From CAWDBV01 sp963800705 (GTDB lineage: Bacteria > Actinomycetota > Thermoleophilia > Solirubrobacterales > 70-9), in contig CAWDBV010000004.1 in NCBI GenBank assembly GCA_963800705.1, forward strand, positions 1 to 35,085: 35,085 nt of DNA, written 5' to 3'. The translations under genes and the position numbers were made by a program. This document shows, piece after piece, positions 8,959-19,488 of the stretch (position 1 is its first letter; every line of letters begins with the position of its first letter). Below the pieces are notes generated by a model. The model worked only from the letters and a program-made list of their open reading frames with translations, did not search any database and was not told the DNA's origin.

Positions 8959-10543
8959 ATGGGGAAGGTCGGCCTGCCGGCCCCGATGTCCGAGCTCGCC
9001 GGGCGCGAGTGGGACGCGATCGTCGTCGGCGGCGGCCACAACGGGCTCACCGCCGCGGCCTATCTCGCCCGCGCCGGCCAGTCGGTGCTGGTGCTCGAGC
9101 GCCGCGACCAGCTCGGCGGCGCCTGCACCCTCGAGCGGCCGTTCGCCGACCAGCGCTACGTGATCAGCCCGTGCGCCTACGTCGTCGGCCTGCTCGACCA
9201 GGTCGTGATCGACGAGCTCGACCTCGCGCGCCACGGCTACCGGGTGACGCCGGCCGACCCGAACCTCTGGTGCCCGCTCCCCGACGGCAGCTCGTTCGCC
9301 GAGTTCCTCGACGAGGCCAAGACCGCCGCGCACATGCGCGAGAACGGGTTCTCCGAGGCCGACATCCGCGGCCTGCGTCGCCTACGAGGGCGCCTTCGAC
9401 CGCATCCGGACCCTGCTCCGCCACGGCGCCGCCGGCGACGCCTGGATCGGGCCGTCGCCGAGCCGGGCGGAGATCGAGAAGCGCCTCGAGGGAGACAAGG
9501 AGCTGATCTCGATCGTCTTCGACGACTCGATCGCGGACACGCTCTCCCGCTACGTGGACGACGAGCGCCTCCACCACGCGCTCTTCGGCCAGGGCGTGAT
9601 CGGCGCCTACGCCGGGCCGCGCGACCACGGGACCGCCGCGGTCAAGCTGATGCACCACCAGGGCAACCTGCTCGGCCTCGGCTCGGTCTGGGGCTACGTG
9701 GCCGGCGGCATGGGGCGGGTCTCGTTCGCGATCGCGCAGGCTGCGATCGAGGCCGGAGCGCAGCTCGCGGCCGGCGTCCCGGTCGCCGAGATCGAGCCGG
9801 GCGTAGGGGTGACCCTCGAGAGCGGGGACACGCTGCGGGCCCGCACGATCGTCTCCAACGCCGACCCCAAGCGGACCCTGGCGATGCTCGGCGCCGACTC
9901 GATCCCCGGCGAGTACCGCGAGCGCCTCGAGGCCTGGGACGTGCGCTCGCCGGTCGTGAAGCTGAACGCGGCGCTTCGTCGGCTCCCGACCTTCGACGCC
10001 GCCGGCGACGTCGAGCCGCACCGGGCGATGGTCACGATCACCGAGGGGCTCGACGCGGGCCAGGAGGCGTTCGAGGCCTGCAAGCGCGGCGAGCCGCGCC
10101 TCGGCTTCGCCGAGCTCTACTTCCAGACCGCCTACGACGACACGGTCGCGCCCCCCGGCCACCACGTCCTGAGCGCCTTCTGCCAGTACGCGCCCTACGA
10201 GATCGCGGGCGGCTGGGACGCCCGCCGCGACGAGGTCGCGAAGATGATCCTCGACGCGATCGCCGCCTACGCGCCCGACATCCACGACTGCGTCACCGAC
10301 CACCAGCTGCTCGGCCCGCCCGACATCGAGGAGCGGATCGGCCTCACCGGCGGCTCGATCTTCCAGGGCTCGCCGCTTCCCGAGCAGATGTGGGAGAAGC
10401 GCCTCGAGGCCCGCACCCCGGTCGACGGCCTCTACCTCTGCGGCGCCGCCACCCACCCGGGCGGCTCGGTGATCGCCCTGAACGGCCGCAACGCGGCGAT
10501 GGCCGTGCTCGAAGACGTGCGCGTGACCGCCCCCGTCGGCTGA
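8959..10543 (+). CDS. FAD-dependent oxidoreductase, phytoene desaturase/PYROXD2-like (frameshifted)
   Basis: This is a flavin amine-oxidase fold enzyme similar to carotenoid desaturases and the PYROXD2 group. The N-terminal dinucleotide-binding motif is VVGGGHNGLTAAAYLARAG, followed by VLERRDQLGGACTLE. The middle contains the GGMGRVSFAIAQAA segment and the FAD-pairing region TIVSNADPKRTL. The C-terminal flavin motif reads DGLYLCGAATHPGGSV with the closing GRNAAM helix. One extra C at about 9376 shifts the frame; after correction the protein is about 527 residues, usual for the family. The ATG at 8959 is a reasonable start; ATG 8986 is an alternative. It follows the DHA2 exporter by 23 bases on the same strand. 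No phytoene synthase is nearby, so a carotenoid role is not supported. Confidence 0.88.
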
Positions 10544-10547
10544 CCGT

Positions 10548-11606
10548 TCAGCCCCGGTCCAGCCACCTCACCGGCGCGAGATGGACGTCCCCGGTGCCGA
10601 GCAGGCGGTCCTCGCCGCCGGGCCAGAGGGTGAGGCGGAGCTCGCAGACGGCCGGGTCGGGACCGATCTCGTAGCGGAGCCAGCCGACCGGGGCCGCGTC
10701 GGTGGCGCGCTCGGCGGCGGCGTCGATCGCGGCCCTGGTGCGGGCGCGCACGTCCTCGTCGAGGTAGATCCAGACCAGGGAGTGGAAGACGACGGTGGCC
10801 TTGCCCTCGGCGGGCTCGGCGAGCCGCTGCGCCGCCCACTCGTCGACGCCCGCGGTCTCGACCGGGATCGGGTCCTCGCGGGCGACGTCGAGGGCCTCGC
10901 GAAGGAGCTCGTAGCGCGGCATCTGGTCGGGGAAGATGTAGGAGAGGAGGGCGAGGCGGTCGTGCTCGGTCGTCGGGTCGAGCGGGTGCCATGTCGCAGC
11001 CGCGGCGCTCGACGACCTCGAGCGGCGCGTCGAGCGGCGGCGTGCCGCCGGTCCAGTGATCGGTGAAGCGGACGGGCGAGTCCGGGGGGCCGAAGGCGAG
11101 GCCGTCCTGCTCGTAGCGGTAGCGGTCGAAGTGCAGGTTGAGGCCGGCGCTCGCGCCGAGCTCGAGCGCTCGGACCGGCAGCCCGGTGTCGCGGGCGACG
11201 ACGAGGAAGCCGCCGATCAGGGCCCCGCATCGCGACGTCTCGTTGGTCTGCAGCGGGTGGCGCAGCGAGTCGAGGACCTCGGCGTCCATCTTGCCGAGCT
11301 CCTCGCGCACCAGCGGCCAGGCGGCCTCGGGGTCGCCGTCGCCGCCGACCGAGGGGTAATGGCGGGCGAGGTCGGGCAGCTCGCCGGCGAGGACCATGTG
11401 ATGGATGCCGGCGAGGGCGCGGAACGGGTAGTACTCGCTGATCGGCTCGTCCGCGTACCGCTCGAGCAGCTCCCAGGTCGGGCCGCCCTCCTTCACGTCC
11501 TGCGCCATCCGCTCGGTGAGGCCGGCGTAGAGCGGCGACTGCCAGGCGGCGGCGTCGCGGGACAGCTCGATCAGGTCGGCGGCAAGGGTCGGTCTTGAGA
11601 GCTCAT
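10548..11606 (-). CDS. DUF2332 family protein, copy 1 (frameshifted)
   Basis: The sequence fits the DUF2332 family, about 330-350 residues, common in actinobacteria and of unknown activity. Visible features are PLYAGLTERM at the N-terminus, YPFRALAGIHHMVLAGELP, HPLQTNETSRCGALIGG, then a methyltransferase-like glycine segment VRALELGASAGLNLHFDRY, and a C-terminal TVVFHSLVWIYL. The ELGASAGLN piece resembles a SAM-binding loop, so a methyltransferase-type role is possible but unproven. Frameshifts at about 10990 and near the start. The likely ATG at 11606 is out of frame with the body because of an indel at the start. It converges with the FAD enzyme with 4 bases between stops. A paralogue lies at 20193-21295. 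Confidence 0.8.
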
Positions 11607-11633
11607 GCTCGGCACCATATGTAGGCTCGCCCG

Positions 11634-12783
11634 ATGCCGGAGCTCGACAGCGCCTGGGTCGCGAGCGAGGCCGCCGCCGCGGCCGAGCGGCTGGAGCGCG
11701 ACATCGAGGCCCTGGTCGCCGTCTCCTCGCCCTCGGGCGACGTCGCCGGCGCCGAGGAGGCGATCGCGGTCGCGTCCGCGCTGCTGCCCGCCGAGGCCCG
11801 CACCGAGCGCGTGCCGTGCAGCTCGCCCGATCACGCCGACGACCTCTGCGCCCGCCTCGAGGGGACCGGCACGGGCCGGGTGCTGCTGCTCGGGCACCTC
11901 GACACGGTTCACGCCCACGCCGATCACAGGCCGCTCACCCGCGCGGCCGACCGGCTCGTCGGCTCGGGCTCGATCGACATGAAGGGCGGGGTGGCGCTGT
12001 CGATCGCGGCGATGCGCGCGCTTGCCGGGGTCCCGGACGCCTATCGCCGAGGCCGCGCTCCTGCTGGTCGTCGACGAGGAGTGGCGCACCGGCGGCTTCG
12101 CCCACGGGCCCGGCTTCGAGGGCTGGAACGCCTGCCTCTGCTTCGAGGCCGGGGAGGAGGGCCCGGAAGGCGAGCCGGCGGTGGTCCTGCGCCGCAAGGC
12201 AGCGGGGACGCTCCGCGTCCGAGCCCACGGACGCGCCGCGCACTCGGGTGCCGCGCCGGACCGCGGCCGCAGCGCCCTGCTCCCGCTCGCCGCGACCGCC
12301 GCACGGGTCGCCGCGCTTCACGCCCCCGATGGCCCCGACCGCCTGAGCGCCGTGCCGACCGTCTTCCATTCCGGGGACGCGTTCAACGTCGTGCCCGCCG
12401 AGGGCGAGCTCATCTGCGACCTGCGCGCCGACTCGCTGGAAGCGTTCGAGCCGGTCCTCGCCGCCGTCCCGCCGGGCGAGGACGGGGTCGAGATCGAGGC
12501 CGAGATCGTCCGCCGCTGGCCCGGGATGGACACGCGCGAGCTGGCCCCTCCGCTGCTCGAGCGCGCCGGCGCCCTCGCCGGCAGGCCCGTGCTCGGCTCC
12601 GAGCGCGGCGGGGCGAGCGACGCGAGCCACCTGGCCCAGCACGTGCCGCTGACCGTCGACGGCCTCGGCCCGATCGGCGGCCACGCCCACGCGCCCGACG
12701 AGTACGTGCTCGCCGAATCGCTCGCCGCCGCGCGCCGAGGTCGCGCTGGCGATGGTGGCCGCGGTGCTCGTCGGGCGCCTAGC
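11634..12783 (+). CDS. M20 family metallopeptidase/deacetylase (frameshifted)
   Basis: This belongs to the M20 zinc peptidase family (ArgE/DapE/carboxypeptidase G2-like), cytosolic enzymes that hydrolyse an amide bond, often on N-acyl amino acids. The catalytic parts are LLLGHLDTVH (first zinc His and nearby Asp), GSIDMKGGVA (bridging Asp), VDEEWRTGG (catalytic Glu pair) and the C-terminal GPIGGHAHAPDEY with the last zinc His. The dimerisation domain shows VRAHGRAAHSGAAPD. Frameshifts at about 12042 (extra C) and near 12735; the stop at 12781-12787 depends on a further indel. About 383 residues is typical. The closest style is the carboxypeptidase G2/glutamate carboxypeptidase branch. It is divergent from DUF2332 copy 1, with about 27 bases between starts. 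Confidence 0.88.
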
Positions 12784-12785
12784 GC

Positions 12786-13740
12786 CTAGTCGCGCGAGCG
12801 CCGCCGCAGGAAGAGCGAGCGCAGCAGGCCGAGGATGTCGGCCCCGAGCGAGCCCTCGCCGCCGCCCTCGTCGTCGGACTCCCTCGCGATCGCCGCGTCG
12901 ACGTCCGCCCAGCCGTCGTGCTCGGCGGTGACGGCGCTGACGTTCGCGCCGACCACCGCGACGATCGCCACGAGGTAGATCGCGATCGAAGCGGCGAGGA
13001 GCGCGGCGAGAGCGCCGTAGATCGCGGCGGAGTCGCCGACGGTGCCGAAGTAGAGCTCGGCCCCGTAGCGGACCGCGATCACGCCGACGAAGGCCACGAG
13101 CGCCCCCGGCCAGGCGGCTCGCCAGCTCGCCTCACCCGCCGGCAGGACGCGGTAGAGGACGAGGAAGACCCCGAAGAGGGCGACGGCCGGGACGATCTCG
13201 GTGAAGACGAGCGAGACGAAGCCCTCCAGGAGCGGGGCGTCGCCGAACGCGCCGGCGACTCCGTCGACGAGGTTGAGGCCGAGCGCGGCGAGCAGAGCGG
13301 GAGCTACCACCAGCGTCAGGCCGACGTCGAGCGCCTTGCCCTGGAAATAGGGGAGGGGCTCGCCGGACGGCCACGCCGCGCCGATCGAGTGGCGCAGCGC
13401 CCCGATCGCGCCGCTCGCCGACCAGATCAGCGCGAGCGCGCCCAGGATCCCCAAGCGTGCCCGCGCCCTGCGCGACCCCGTCGAGCAGTTCCTCGACTTG
13501 ATTTCGCCCCTCGTCGTCGGTCAGCGGGAGGACGTCGATGATCCCGTCGACGATCTCCGAGCGCACCCCGACGTCGTCCAGCGCCGTCGAAGTTGCCCAG
13601 ACGACGAGCAACAAAGCGGCCGGAAAGGTGATGATGATGAAGAAGGCGACCTGTGCCGCTTCGCGTGTCGCAGCGGTCTCGACAACGGACTCCACCCCGT
13701 GGCGAATCAAAAACCAGGCTCTACCGGGAGCGCGTCGCAT
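12786..13740 (-). CDS. YihY/BrkB family inner-membrane protein (frameshifted)
   Basis: This is a YihY/virulence-factor BrkB family membrane protein, formerly misnamed ribonuclease BN. Function is not established; a transport role is often assumed. The signature N-terminus AAQVAFFIIITFPAALLL is followed by about six membrane spans, the conserved IWSASGAIGALRHSIGAAW, and AIYGALAALLAASIAIYL towards the end. The tail is charged, with SDDEGGGEGSLGADILG and a poly-Arg end. One extra T at about 13456 shifts the frame. The ATG at 13740 is supported by a GGGAGGG ribosome site (minus strand, about 10 bases upstream). The protein is about 317 residues, slightly short of the 300-400 range norm. It is divergent from the metallo-hydrolase gene. 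Confidence 0.88.
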
Positions 13741-14535
13741 GGCGATAACCCTCCCACGGTCGTCGAACCGATCGGGGTCCGCTACGTCGGCCACGCGACG
13801 CTGCGCATCGACATCGACGGCCTGAGCCTCGTCACCGACCCGATCTTCCGCCGCCGCCTGCTTCACCTCCGCCGCCACGGCCCGCACCCGACACTGTCCG
13901 ATCGCGAGCGCCCCGACGCGATCCTGCTCTCGCACCTCCACCTCGACCACACCGACATGCGCTCGCTCCGCGAGCTCGGCGACGACATCCCGGTGATCGT
14001 CCCGCCGCGGGGCGCCGAGTTCCTCGAGCGCAAGGGGGTGAAGACGGTCACCGAGCTCGACGTCGGCGAATCGCACGAGATCGGCGGCGTCCGGATCACG
14101 GCCACGCCGGCGGAACACGGGGGCCGGCGCCATCCCATCTTCGGTCACCCCGGAGACTCGGTCGGTTACGAGATCGCCGGCACCCAGAAGGTCTACTTCG
14201 CCGGCGACACGGACCTCTTCGACGACATGGGCGGGCTCTTCGAGAGCCTCGACCTCGCCCTGCTGCCGGTCTGGGGGTGGGGCACCTCGCTGGGCGACGG
14301 CCATCTCGACCCGGGCGGCGCGGCGCAGGCCGCGCAGCTGCTGCGCCCCCGCGTCGCCGTGCCGATCCACTGGGGCACGTTCTTCCCATACGGCCTCCAG
14401 CGCCGCCACGGCCACCTGCTGCACGACCCGCCGCGCGAGTTCGCCGAGGAGGTCGCCCGGCTCGCCCCGGAGGTCGAGGTCCGGATCCTCGAGCCCGGCG
14501 ACGCGACCAGGCTCGCGCCCTCGCCCGTCGCCTGA
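13699..14535 (+). CDS. Metallo-beta-lactamase fold hydrolase (UlaG/NAPE-PLD-like)
   Basis: An open frame with a metallo-beta-lactamase fold of the UlaG-like branch (Lactamase_B_2). Metal ligands are seen in LLSHLHLDHTD (HxHxDH), AEHGGRR, FAGDTDLFDD (the bridging Asp) and the late VPIHWGTF His. The first strand reads VRYVGHATLRIDIDGL with TDPIF. Members hydrolyse phosphodiester or lactone bonds, including N-acyl phosphatidylethanolamine; the substrate here is unknown. The start is uncertain: the only in-frame standard start near the fold is the GTG at 13699, which would overlap the divergent YihY start by 42 bases. A start lost to an indel near 13742 is equally likely. About 278 residues from GTG. 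The protein lacks a signal peptide and should be cytoplasmic. Confidence 0.85.
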   Translation: MANQKPGSTGSASHGDNPPTVVEPIGVRYVGHATLRIDIDGLSLVTDPIFRRRLLHLRRHGPHPTLSDRERPDAILLSHLHLDHTDMRSLRELGDDIPVIVPPRGAEFLERKGVKTVTELDVGESHEIGGVRITATPAEHGGRRHPIFGHPGDSVGYEIAGTQKVYFAGDTDLFDDMGGLFESLDLALLPVWGWGTSLGDGHLDPGGAAQAAQLLRPRVAVPIHWGTFFPYGLQRRHGHLLHDPPREFAEEVARLAPEVEVRILEPGDATRLAPSPVA

Positions 14536-14579
14536 GCTTTCTCCCTGCCGACCGGGATCGGGCATAGCATCCGGCAACG

Positions 14580-15693
14580 GTGGCCGCAGGACCCGGTGAT
14601 CCCCGGGACATTCCCTCCACGCGCGCGGTGATCCGCGTCGTCGCGATCGTTGTCGCCAGCGCGCTCGCCCTCTACGTGATCTGGCGTCTGCGCACGCCGA
14701 TCACCTACGTCCTGATCGCCGCGTTCATCGCGGTCGCCGCCTCCGGGCCCGGTGAATTCGCTGAACCGCTACATGCGCCGGGGGTTCGCGATCCTGGTCG
14801 TCTACCTGGCGATCATCCTCGCCCCGCTCGTGATCGGGGCGATCCTGATTCCGCCGCTGATCGAGGGCGCGACCGACCTGATCAACGACCTGCCCGAGTA
14901 CGCGCAGGACCTCGAGGAGACGTTCTCCGAGAACGAGACGCTCTCGCAGGTGAACGAGGACTACGACCTGACCGCGAAGCTCGAGGGCCTGGCCGACGAC
15001 CTCGCCGGTGACCTCGGCGGCGCCGCGGGCACGCTCGCCGACATCGGCGGTGGGATCGTCAGCTCGCTCTTCGCCGTCGTCACGATCCTCGTCCTCAGCA
15101 TGTTCCTGGTCTCGCGCGGGCGCGGCTGGGTCGACGCGATCGTCGACCGCAGGCCGCAGCGGGAGGCCGACGTGATCAAGCGCGCCCTCGACCACATGGC
15201 GCTCGCCGTCGGCGGCTACATCGGCGGCGCGCTGGCGCAGGCGACGGTGGCCGGGATCGCCGCCTTCGTCATGCTCGAGATCCTCGGTGCGCCGGCGACG
15301 CTCGCGCTGGCCGTCGTGATCGCGATCTTCGACGTGGTCCCGCTCGTCGGCGCGACCCTGGGCGCGGTCATCGTCGGCCTGGTGCTCGTCTTCGCCGCCG
15401 ACTTCCCGGGCGACGTGATCGCCTGGGCCGTCTTCGCGATCGTCTACCAGCAGTTCGAGAACTACGTGGTGCAGCCGAAGATCCAGAGCCGCGCCGTCAA
15501 CCTCGACCCGTTCGTGGTCGTGATCGCCGCGCTCTTCGGCGGCACGCTCTTCGGCGTCATCGGTGCGCTGGTCGCGATCCCGATCGCGGCGGCGATGCAG
15601 ATCGGCGTCCGCGAGTACCTCGAGTACCGCAAGACGCACCCGGTCCCCGAGGCCGCGGACGCGCGGCCGCCGCCCGCGACCGCAGATCCGTAG
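14580..15693 (+). CDS. AI-2E family transporter (frameshifted)
   Basis: This is a member of the AI-2E transporter family (formerly UPF0118, PerM/TqsA/YdiK). Members are homo-oligomeric membrane proteins with about eight spans; substrates range from AI-2 to Na+/H+ exchange, so none is assigned. Visible parts are an N-terminal span (VVAIVVASALALYVIWRL), the soluble loop with acidic helices (LPEYAQDLEETFSEN), LFAVVTILVLSMFLVSRG, the conserved FDVVPLVGATLGAVIVGL, and YQQFENYVVQPKIQSRAVNL, which is a family hallmark. One extra base at about 14750 breaks the frame. The GTG at 14580 gives about 371 residues, normal. It follows the metallo-hydrolase by 44 bases on the same strand and may be cotranscribed with it. 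Confidence 0.92.
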
Positions 15694-15718
15694 CGGCGCC
15701 GCTCCGAAGGCCTAGCTC

Positions 15719-17052
15719 TCAGCGATCGCCGAGGATGCGCTGCTTCTCGGCGGCGAGCTCGTCGTCGTCGAGCACGCCGGACTCGCGCAGGCCCTCGAGC
15801 CGCTCGAGCTGCCGAATCCGCTCTTCCCCGGGATCGGCCGGCGCAGCGCTCTCCCCGCGTGAGGAAACCGAGCGCCTGAGACCGGCGAAGCGCTCGCTCC
15901 AGCGCGCGCCCGCGGTCTGCCAGCTCTCGTCGGGGAAGTCGCCGACGGTCTTGCGGCGCATCGCCTCGAAGCCCGCGATCAGGAGCACCAGCAGGAGGAT
16001 CGAGGGCGCCAGGCGCTGGGTGCCCTCGGTGGGCGCCCAGAGGAAGACGAGCAGGGCGATCACGAGCAGCACCGAGTAGGCGGTGGCGCGGTTGTGGAAG
16101 AGCGGGGCGAGCTCGCGGCGGGCGGACGGTGGCGACCGAGGTCGGCCCGGCGAGCAGCGGCGCCGAGCACCGCGACGACGCCGTATCCGATCAGGGCGGT
16201 CGCGCTCGCGGCGAGCAGGGAGGTGCCGATCGCCCAGGTGCGCTCGATCGCGGGCTCCACCCCGGCGGTGCTCGCCAGCGCGTCCACGATCGCGCCGCCG
16301 GCGAGCTCGCGCGCTGCCAGGGCCGCGATGCCGACGACGATCCATGCGAAGCCGATCGCGCGCACCGTCTCGCGGCGGCGTCCGCGCGCAAGCCCGATCG
16401 CGATCGCGTAGATCAGGATCGAGATCAGGACGAGCGCATAAGAGGCCTGCTTCAGCAGGTCGGCGCCGTTCTGCGCGGTCTCGATCTCGTCCGACTGGAG
16501 GATCTCGATCTCGCCGACCGACGCCGGCAGCTTGCCGGAGACGTCGACGCCCAGCCGCGAGCCGACCTGCTCGACGATCGTCGCGAGGTCGAGCGTGATC
16601 GTGCCGCCCGATGTCGACAGCGCGCCCTCGTCCCTGCCCTCGATCACCACGAGCAGCTGCTCGTGAGCGGCCCGGTTCGCGGTCGCCCAGAGCTCCTGGA
16701 CCTTGGGGCTTTCGACCGCCTTCTCGGCAACGCGGTTGGCGAGCTCGCGCAGCCCGCTGGCCGCCGGCCCGGCGAGCGGCTTCAGGCGCGGCGGGAGGAC
16801 GCCCTCGAGCTCGCCCTGCACGTCCACGTTGTCGAAGAGCGAGTCGACCAGGAAGGTCTCGACCGCGGCCTGGATCTCGGCGTCCTCGAGCAGCTCGGTC
16901 GAGGTGTTGACCCAGTCGTCGGTGTTCAGCGCCTGGCGTGCGGCCCAGACCGCGAAGACGCCGACGAAGAGGACCAGCGAGCTGAGGAAGACGAGCGCGA
17001 TCGACGTCCGCCGAAACCTCGGGGGTGCGGCCTCCTTGCGTTCCTCGTTCAC
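15719..17052 (-). CDS. Membrane protein with extracytoplasmic domain and C-terminal SHOCT motif (frameshifted)
   Basis: I do not recognise a named family. The N-terminal membrane span (SIALVFLSSLVLFVGVFAVW) is followed by an external domain of about 190 residues (NTDDWVNTSTELLEDAEIQ, then regions rich in Glu and Val). Next come a cluster of three or four spans in the range 16090-16450 and two more spans after a frameshift near 16120. The C-terminus has a basic/acidic cytoplasmic tail that ends in a SHOCT-like short helix pair (RLEGLRESGVLDDDELAAEK), a motif found at the ends of many oligomeric bacterial proteins. This overall layout occurs in many actinobacterial conserved membrane proteins. 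About 444 residues after correction. It is divergent from the second DHA2 exporter, with 104 bases between starts. Confidence 0.75.
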
Positions 17053-17156
17053 GGTGAGGACCGTAAACCCTCCGGTGGCCGATGGAATACTCCGTTTGGG
17101 GTGATGTTGGAAGCGATCCGCCGCGGGAGGCTGCGGCCGCGAGCATGGTGATCTGA

Positions 17157-18786
17157 GTGTCGAAATGGTTCGTGCTGGCCGTCCTCGGGGCCGCCCAGTT
17201 CTTGATGGTGCTCGACCAGGCCGTGATGAACGTCGCGATCTCGCAGCTCGTCGAGGACTTCGGCACCACGGTGACCACCATCCAGATGGTGATCGCCTGT
17301 TACGCGCTCGTGATGGCCGCGCTGATGGTCACCGGCGGAAAGCTGGGTGATCTCTGGGGCCGTAAGCGCACGTTCTCGGTCGGGCTCGTGATCTACGCGA
17401 TCGGATCGGCGCTGACCGCGGCCTCGTGGAGCGTCCCATCCCTCCTGTTCGGCTGGTCGATCCTCGAAGGGATCGGCGCCGCGCTGGTGATCCCCGCGCT
17501 CGTCGCCCTCGTCGCGGCCAACTACGAGGGCAAGGACCGGGCGATCGCGTACGGCGTGCTGGGAGGTATCGCGGGGGCCGGGATCGCGGTCGGGCCGATC
17601 ATCGGCGGTTACGCGACGACCGAGCTCTCATGGCGCGTGGTCTTCGTCGGGGAGGTCGTGATCGCCGCGTTCATCCTCCTCGGGACGATGAAGCTCAGTG
17701 AGCCGGCGGCCGCAGCGCGCAAGCCGCAGCTCGACTGGGTCGGCTCGGTGCTGGCCGCGCTCGGGCTCTCCGTGATCGTGCTGGGCGTGCTGCAGGCGAG
17801 CAACTGGGGCTGGCTGAGGCCGCTCGATTCCCCGGTCGAGCCGTTCGGCTTCTCGCTGACCCCCTTCGTGATCGCCGCCGGCGTGCTCGTCCTCGGCGGG
17901 TTTCGCTCCTGGGAGCGCCGCCGGGAGAAGCACGGGCTCGATCCGCTCATCCACTTCAAGCTGTTTCAAAACGGGGCGTTCCGCGGCGGCCTTTCGATGC
18001 TGCTCGCGCAGAACCTGATCCTGATGGGGATCTTCTTCACGGTTCCCCTGTACCTCCAGGTCGTCCAGGGCCTCGATGCGCTCGAGACCGGCGTCCGGAT
18101 GCTGCCCGCCTCGGCCGGGCTGTTCATCGCCGCGCTTGGCGGCTCGGCGCTGGCGTCGCGCTTCGCCCCGCGGCCGCTGGTCCGCGTCGGCCTCGCCGTG
18201 ACGCTCGTCTCGACACTGCTCATGCTCGAGGTCATCGGGCCCGAGCTCGACGACGCGAGCTTCCTGGTCGCGATGGGCGTGCTCGGGCTCGGGATGGGAC
18301 TGATCGTCTCGCAGCTCGGCAACGTCGCCCAGTCCGCGGTCAGCGACCGCGACCGCAGCGAGGCAGGTGGCCTGCAGGGCACTGCGCAGCAGCTCGGCTC
18401 ATCGCTCGGCACGGCGCTGCTCGGCGCCGTGGTCATCACCGGGCTGATCGCCGCGTTCACGAGCAGCATCGGCTCCGACCCGGCCGTGTCCGAGTCGGTC
18501 CGCAAGCAGGTGCAGGTGGAGATCGGCGGCGGGGTGAGCTTCGTCTCGGCGGATGAGGTTCGCGCCGGGGCCGAGGAGGCCGGTGCCTCCCCCGAGACCA
18601 CCGACGCTCTGGTCACGCATTACGAGGATGCCCAGCTGGCCGCCCTGAAGACCGCGTTCCTCTTCGCGGGCTTCATCGTGCTCGCCTCGTTTTGGACTTC
18701 CCGCAGGCTGCCGGTGAAGCGGCTCGGAACAACGGGCTCGCGACCCGAGCCGCCGGACCGCGAGACCGCGCCGGACGCCGGGCTAG
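17157..18786 (+). CDS. MFS transporter, DHA2 (14-TM) family, second copy
   Basis: A proton-driven exporter of the DHA2 family. It opens MSKWFVLAVLGAAQFLMVLD, which includes the D1 motif Asp of this family, and carries motif A as GGKLGDLWGRKRTFSVG and motif C-like GGIAGAGIAVGPIIGGY. Fourteen hydrophobic segments can be counted with a soluble loop near residues 440-490. As read, the frame continues without a stop to 19460, antisense to the HdeD-like gene. The extra 220 residues are charged, repetitive antisense text. A TAG at 18784-18786, one frame away, gives a natural end after the basic tail, so I place the end there and assume one indel near the 3' end. The cargo is unknown. Not obviously a duplicate of the exporter at 7274; the two are only distantly related. 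Confidence 0.88.
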
Positions 18787-19445
18787 ACGAGCTCGCCGAG
18801 CTTCTTGATCTGGAACGCGCGGATCAGGTCGACGAACCCCTGCATCAGCGCCCAGATCCCGGCGAAGACGAGCAGCAGGTACTGCTTCTCGATGAAGAAC
18901 TGGCCGCCGGTCCAGAAGGCGAGGATGACCATCAAGAGCCCGGCGATCAGCCCGAGCCACCAGAGCTCGTTGACCTCGCGGGTGGCCATGGCCTGCAGGA
19001 TCCAGAAGACGCCGACGAGCAGGAAGAGGAAGCCGAGCACGTCGGCGAGCGCGTCGAACGTGTTCTCGGGGCTGATCAGCGCGATCACCCCGGCGATCAG
19101 GAAGAGCACGCCGAAGAGCCAGTAGAGCCAGGCGCCGCGTTCGGCCATCGCTCCGACGGCGAACTGCTGGAACCCGGTCGCCAGGAACATGATCCCGACG
19201 ATCACGCCGACGGTCGTGACCGAGGCGTCGTCGAACTGGAGGATGACGGTGCCGACGATCACCCAGGCGAGGCCGAAGACGATCCAGAGCCACCAGAGGC
19301 GGGAGATCCCCTTGATCGCCTCGCGCGTCTCCTCGTCGGGGTCCGGGGGCAGTGCGTCGCTGCTTCCATCGTCACTCTCCCTTGGCGCGTCGCGGTCGGC
19401 GGATCCCTGCCATGGCGATCGTATACGCGATCTGCGGACGTCCAA
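18783..19445 (-). CDS. HdeD/DUF308 family membrane protein
   Basis: A small membrane protein of about 220 residues with six hydrophobic spans in three pairs, typical of the HdeD/DUF308 family. Family phrases include ATGFQQFAVGAMAERG, LFLIAGVIALISPENTFDAL and LLLVFAGIWALMQGFVDLI. HdeD of enteric bacteria is linked to acid resistance at high cell density; in actinobacteria the role is unknown. The N-terminal 45 residues are acidic and probably cytoplasmic (DALPPDPDEETREAIKG). The start is uncertain: the frame opens at 19445, but an ATG at about 19376 with a GGGAG site seven bases upstream is one frame off and may be the true start if an indel lies just after it. The stop overlaps the stop of the convergent exporter within a CTAG palindrome at 18783-18786. 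Confidence 0.85.
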   Translation of the reverse strand: MDVRRSRIRSPWQGSADRDAPRESDDGSSDALPPDPDEETREAIKGISRLWWLWIVFGLAWVIVGTVILQFDDASVTTVGVIVGIMFLATGFQQFAVGAMAERGAWLYWLFGVLFLIAGVIALISPENTFDALADVLGFLFLLVGVFWILQAMATREVNELWWLGLIAGLLMVILAFWTGGQFFIEKQYLLLVFAGIWALMQGFVDLIRAFQIKKLGELV

Positions 19446-19488
19446 ATGAAGGGGGAGTGAACGCCGCCGGCCCGCCCTCTTCGGGGCG

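Noticed and set aside
7264..10674. A 1,136-codon open frame in the plus strand overlapping the exporter and FAD enzyme
   Set aside because: It is an out-of-frame shadow in high-GC DNA: Arg/Asp-rich low-complexity text, while two other frames encode clear protein families.
17157..19460. A DHA2 exporter fused to a 220-residue acidic tail
   Set aside because: The tail is exactly antisense to an intact HdeD-like gene and begins where a natural TAG lies one frame away, so it is read-through after an indel.
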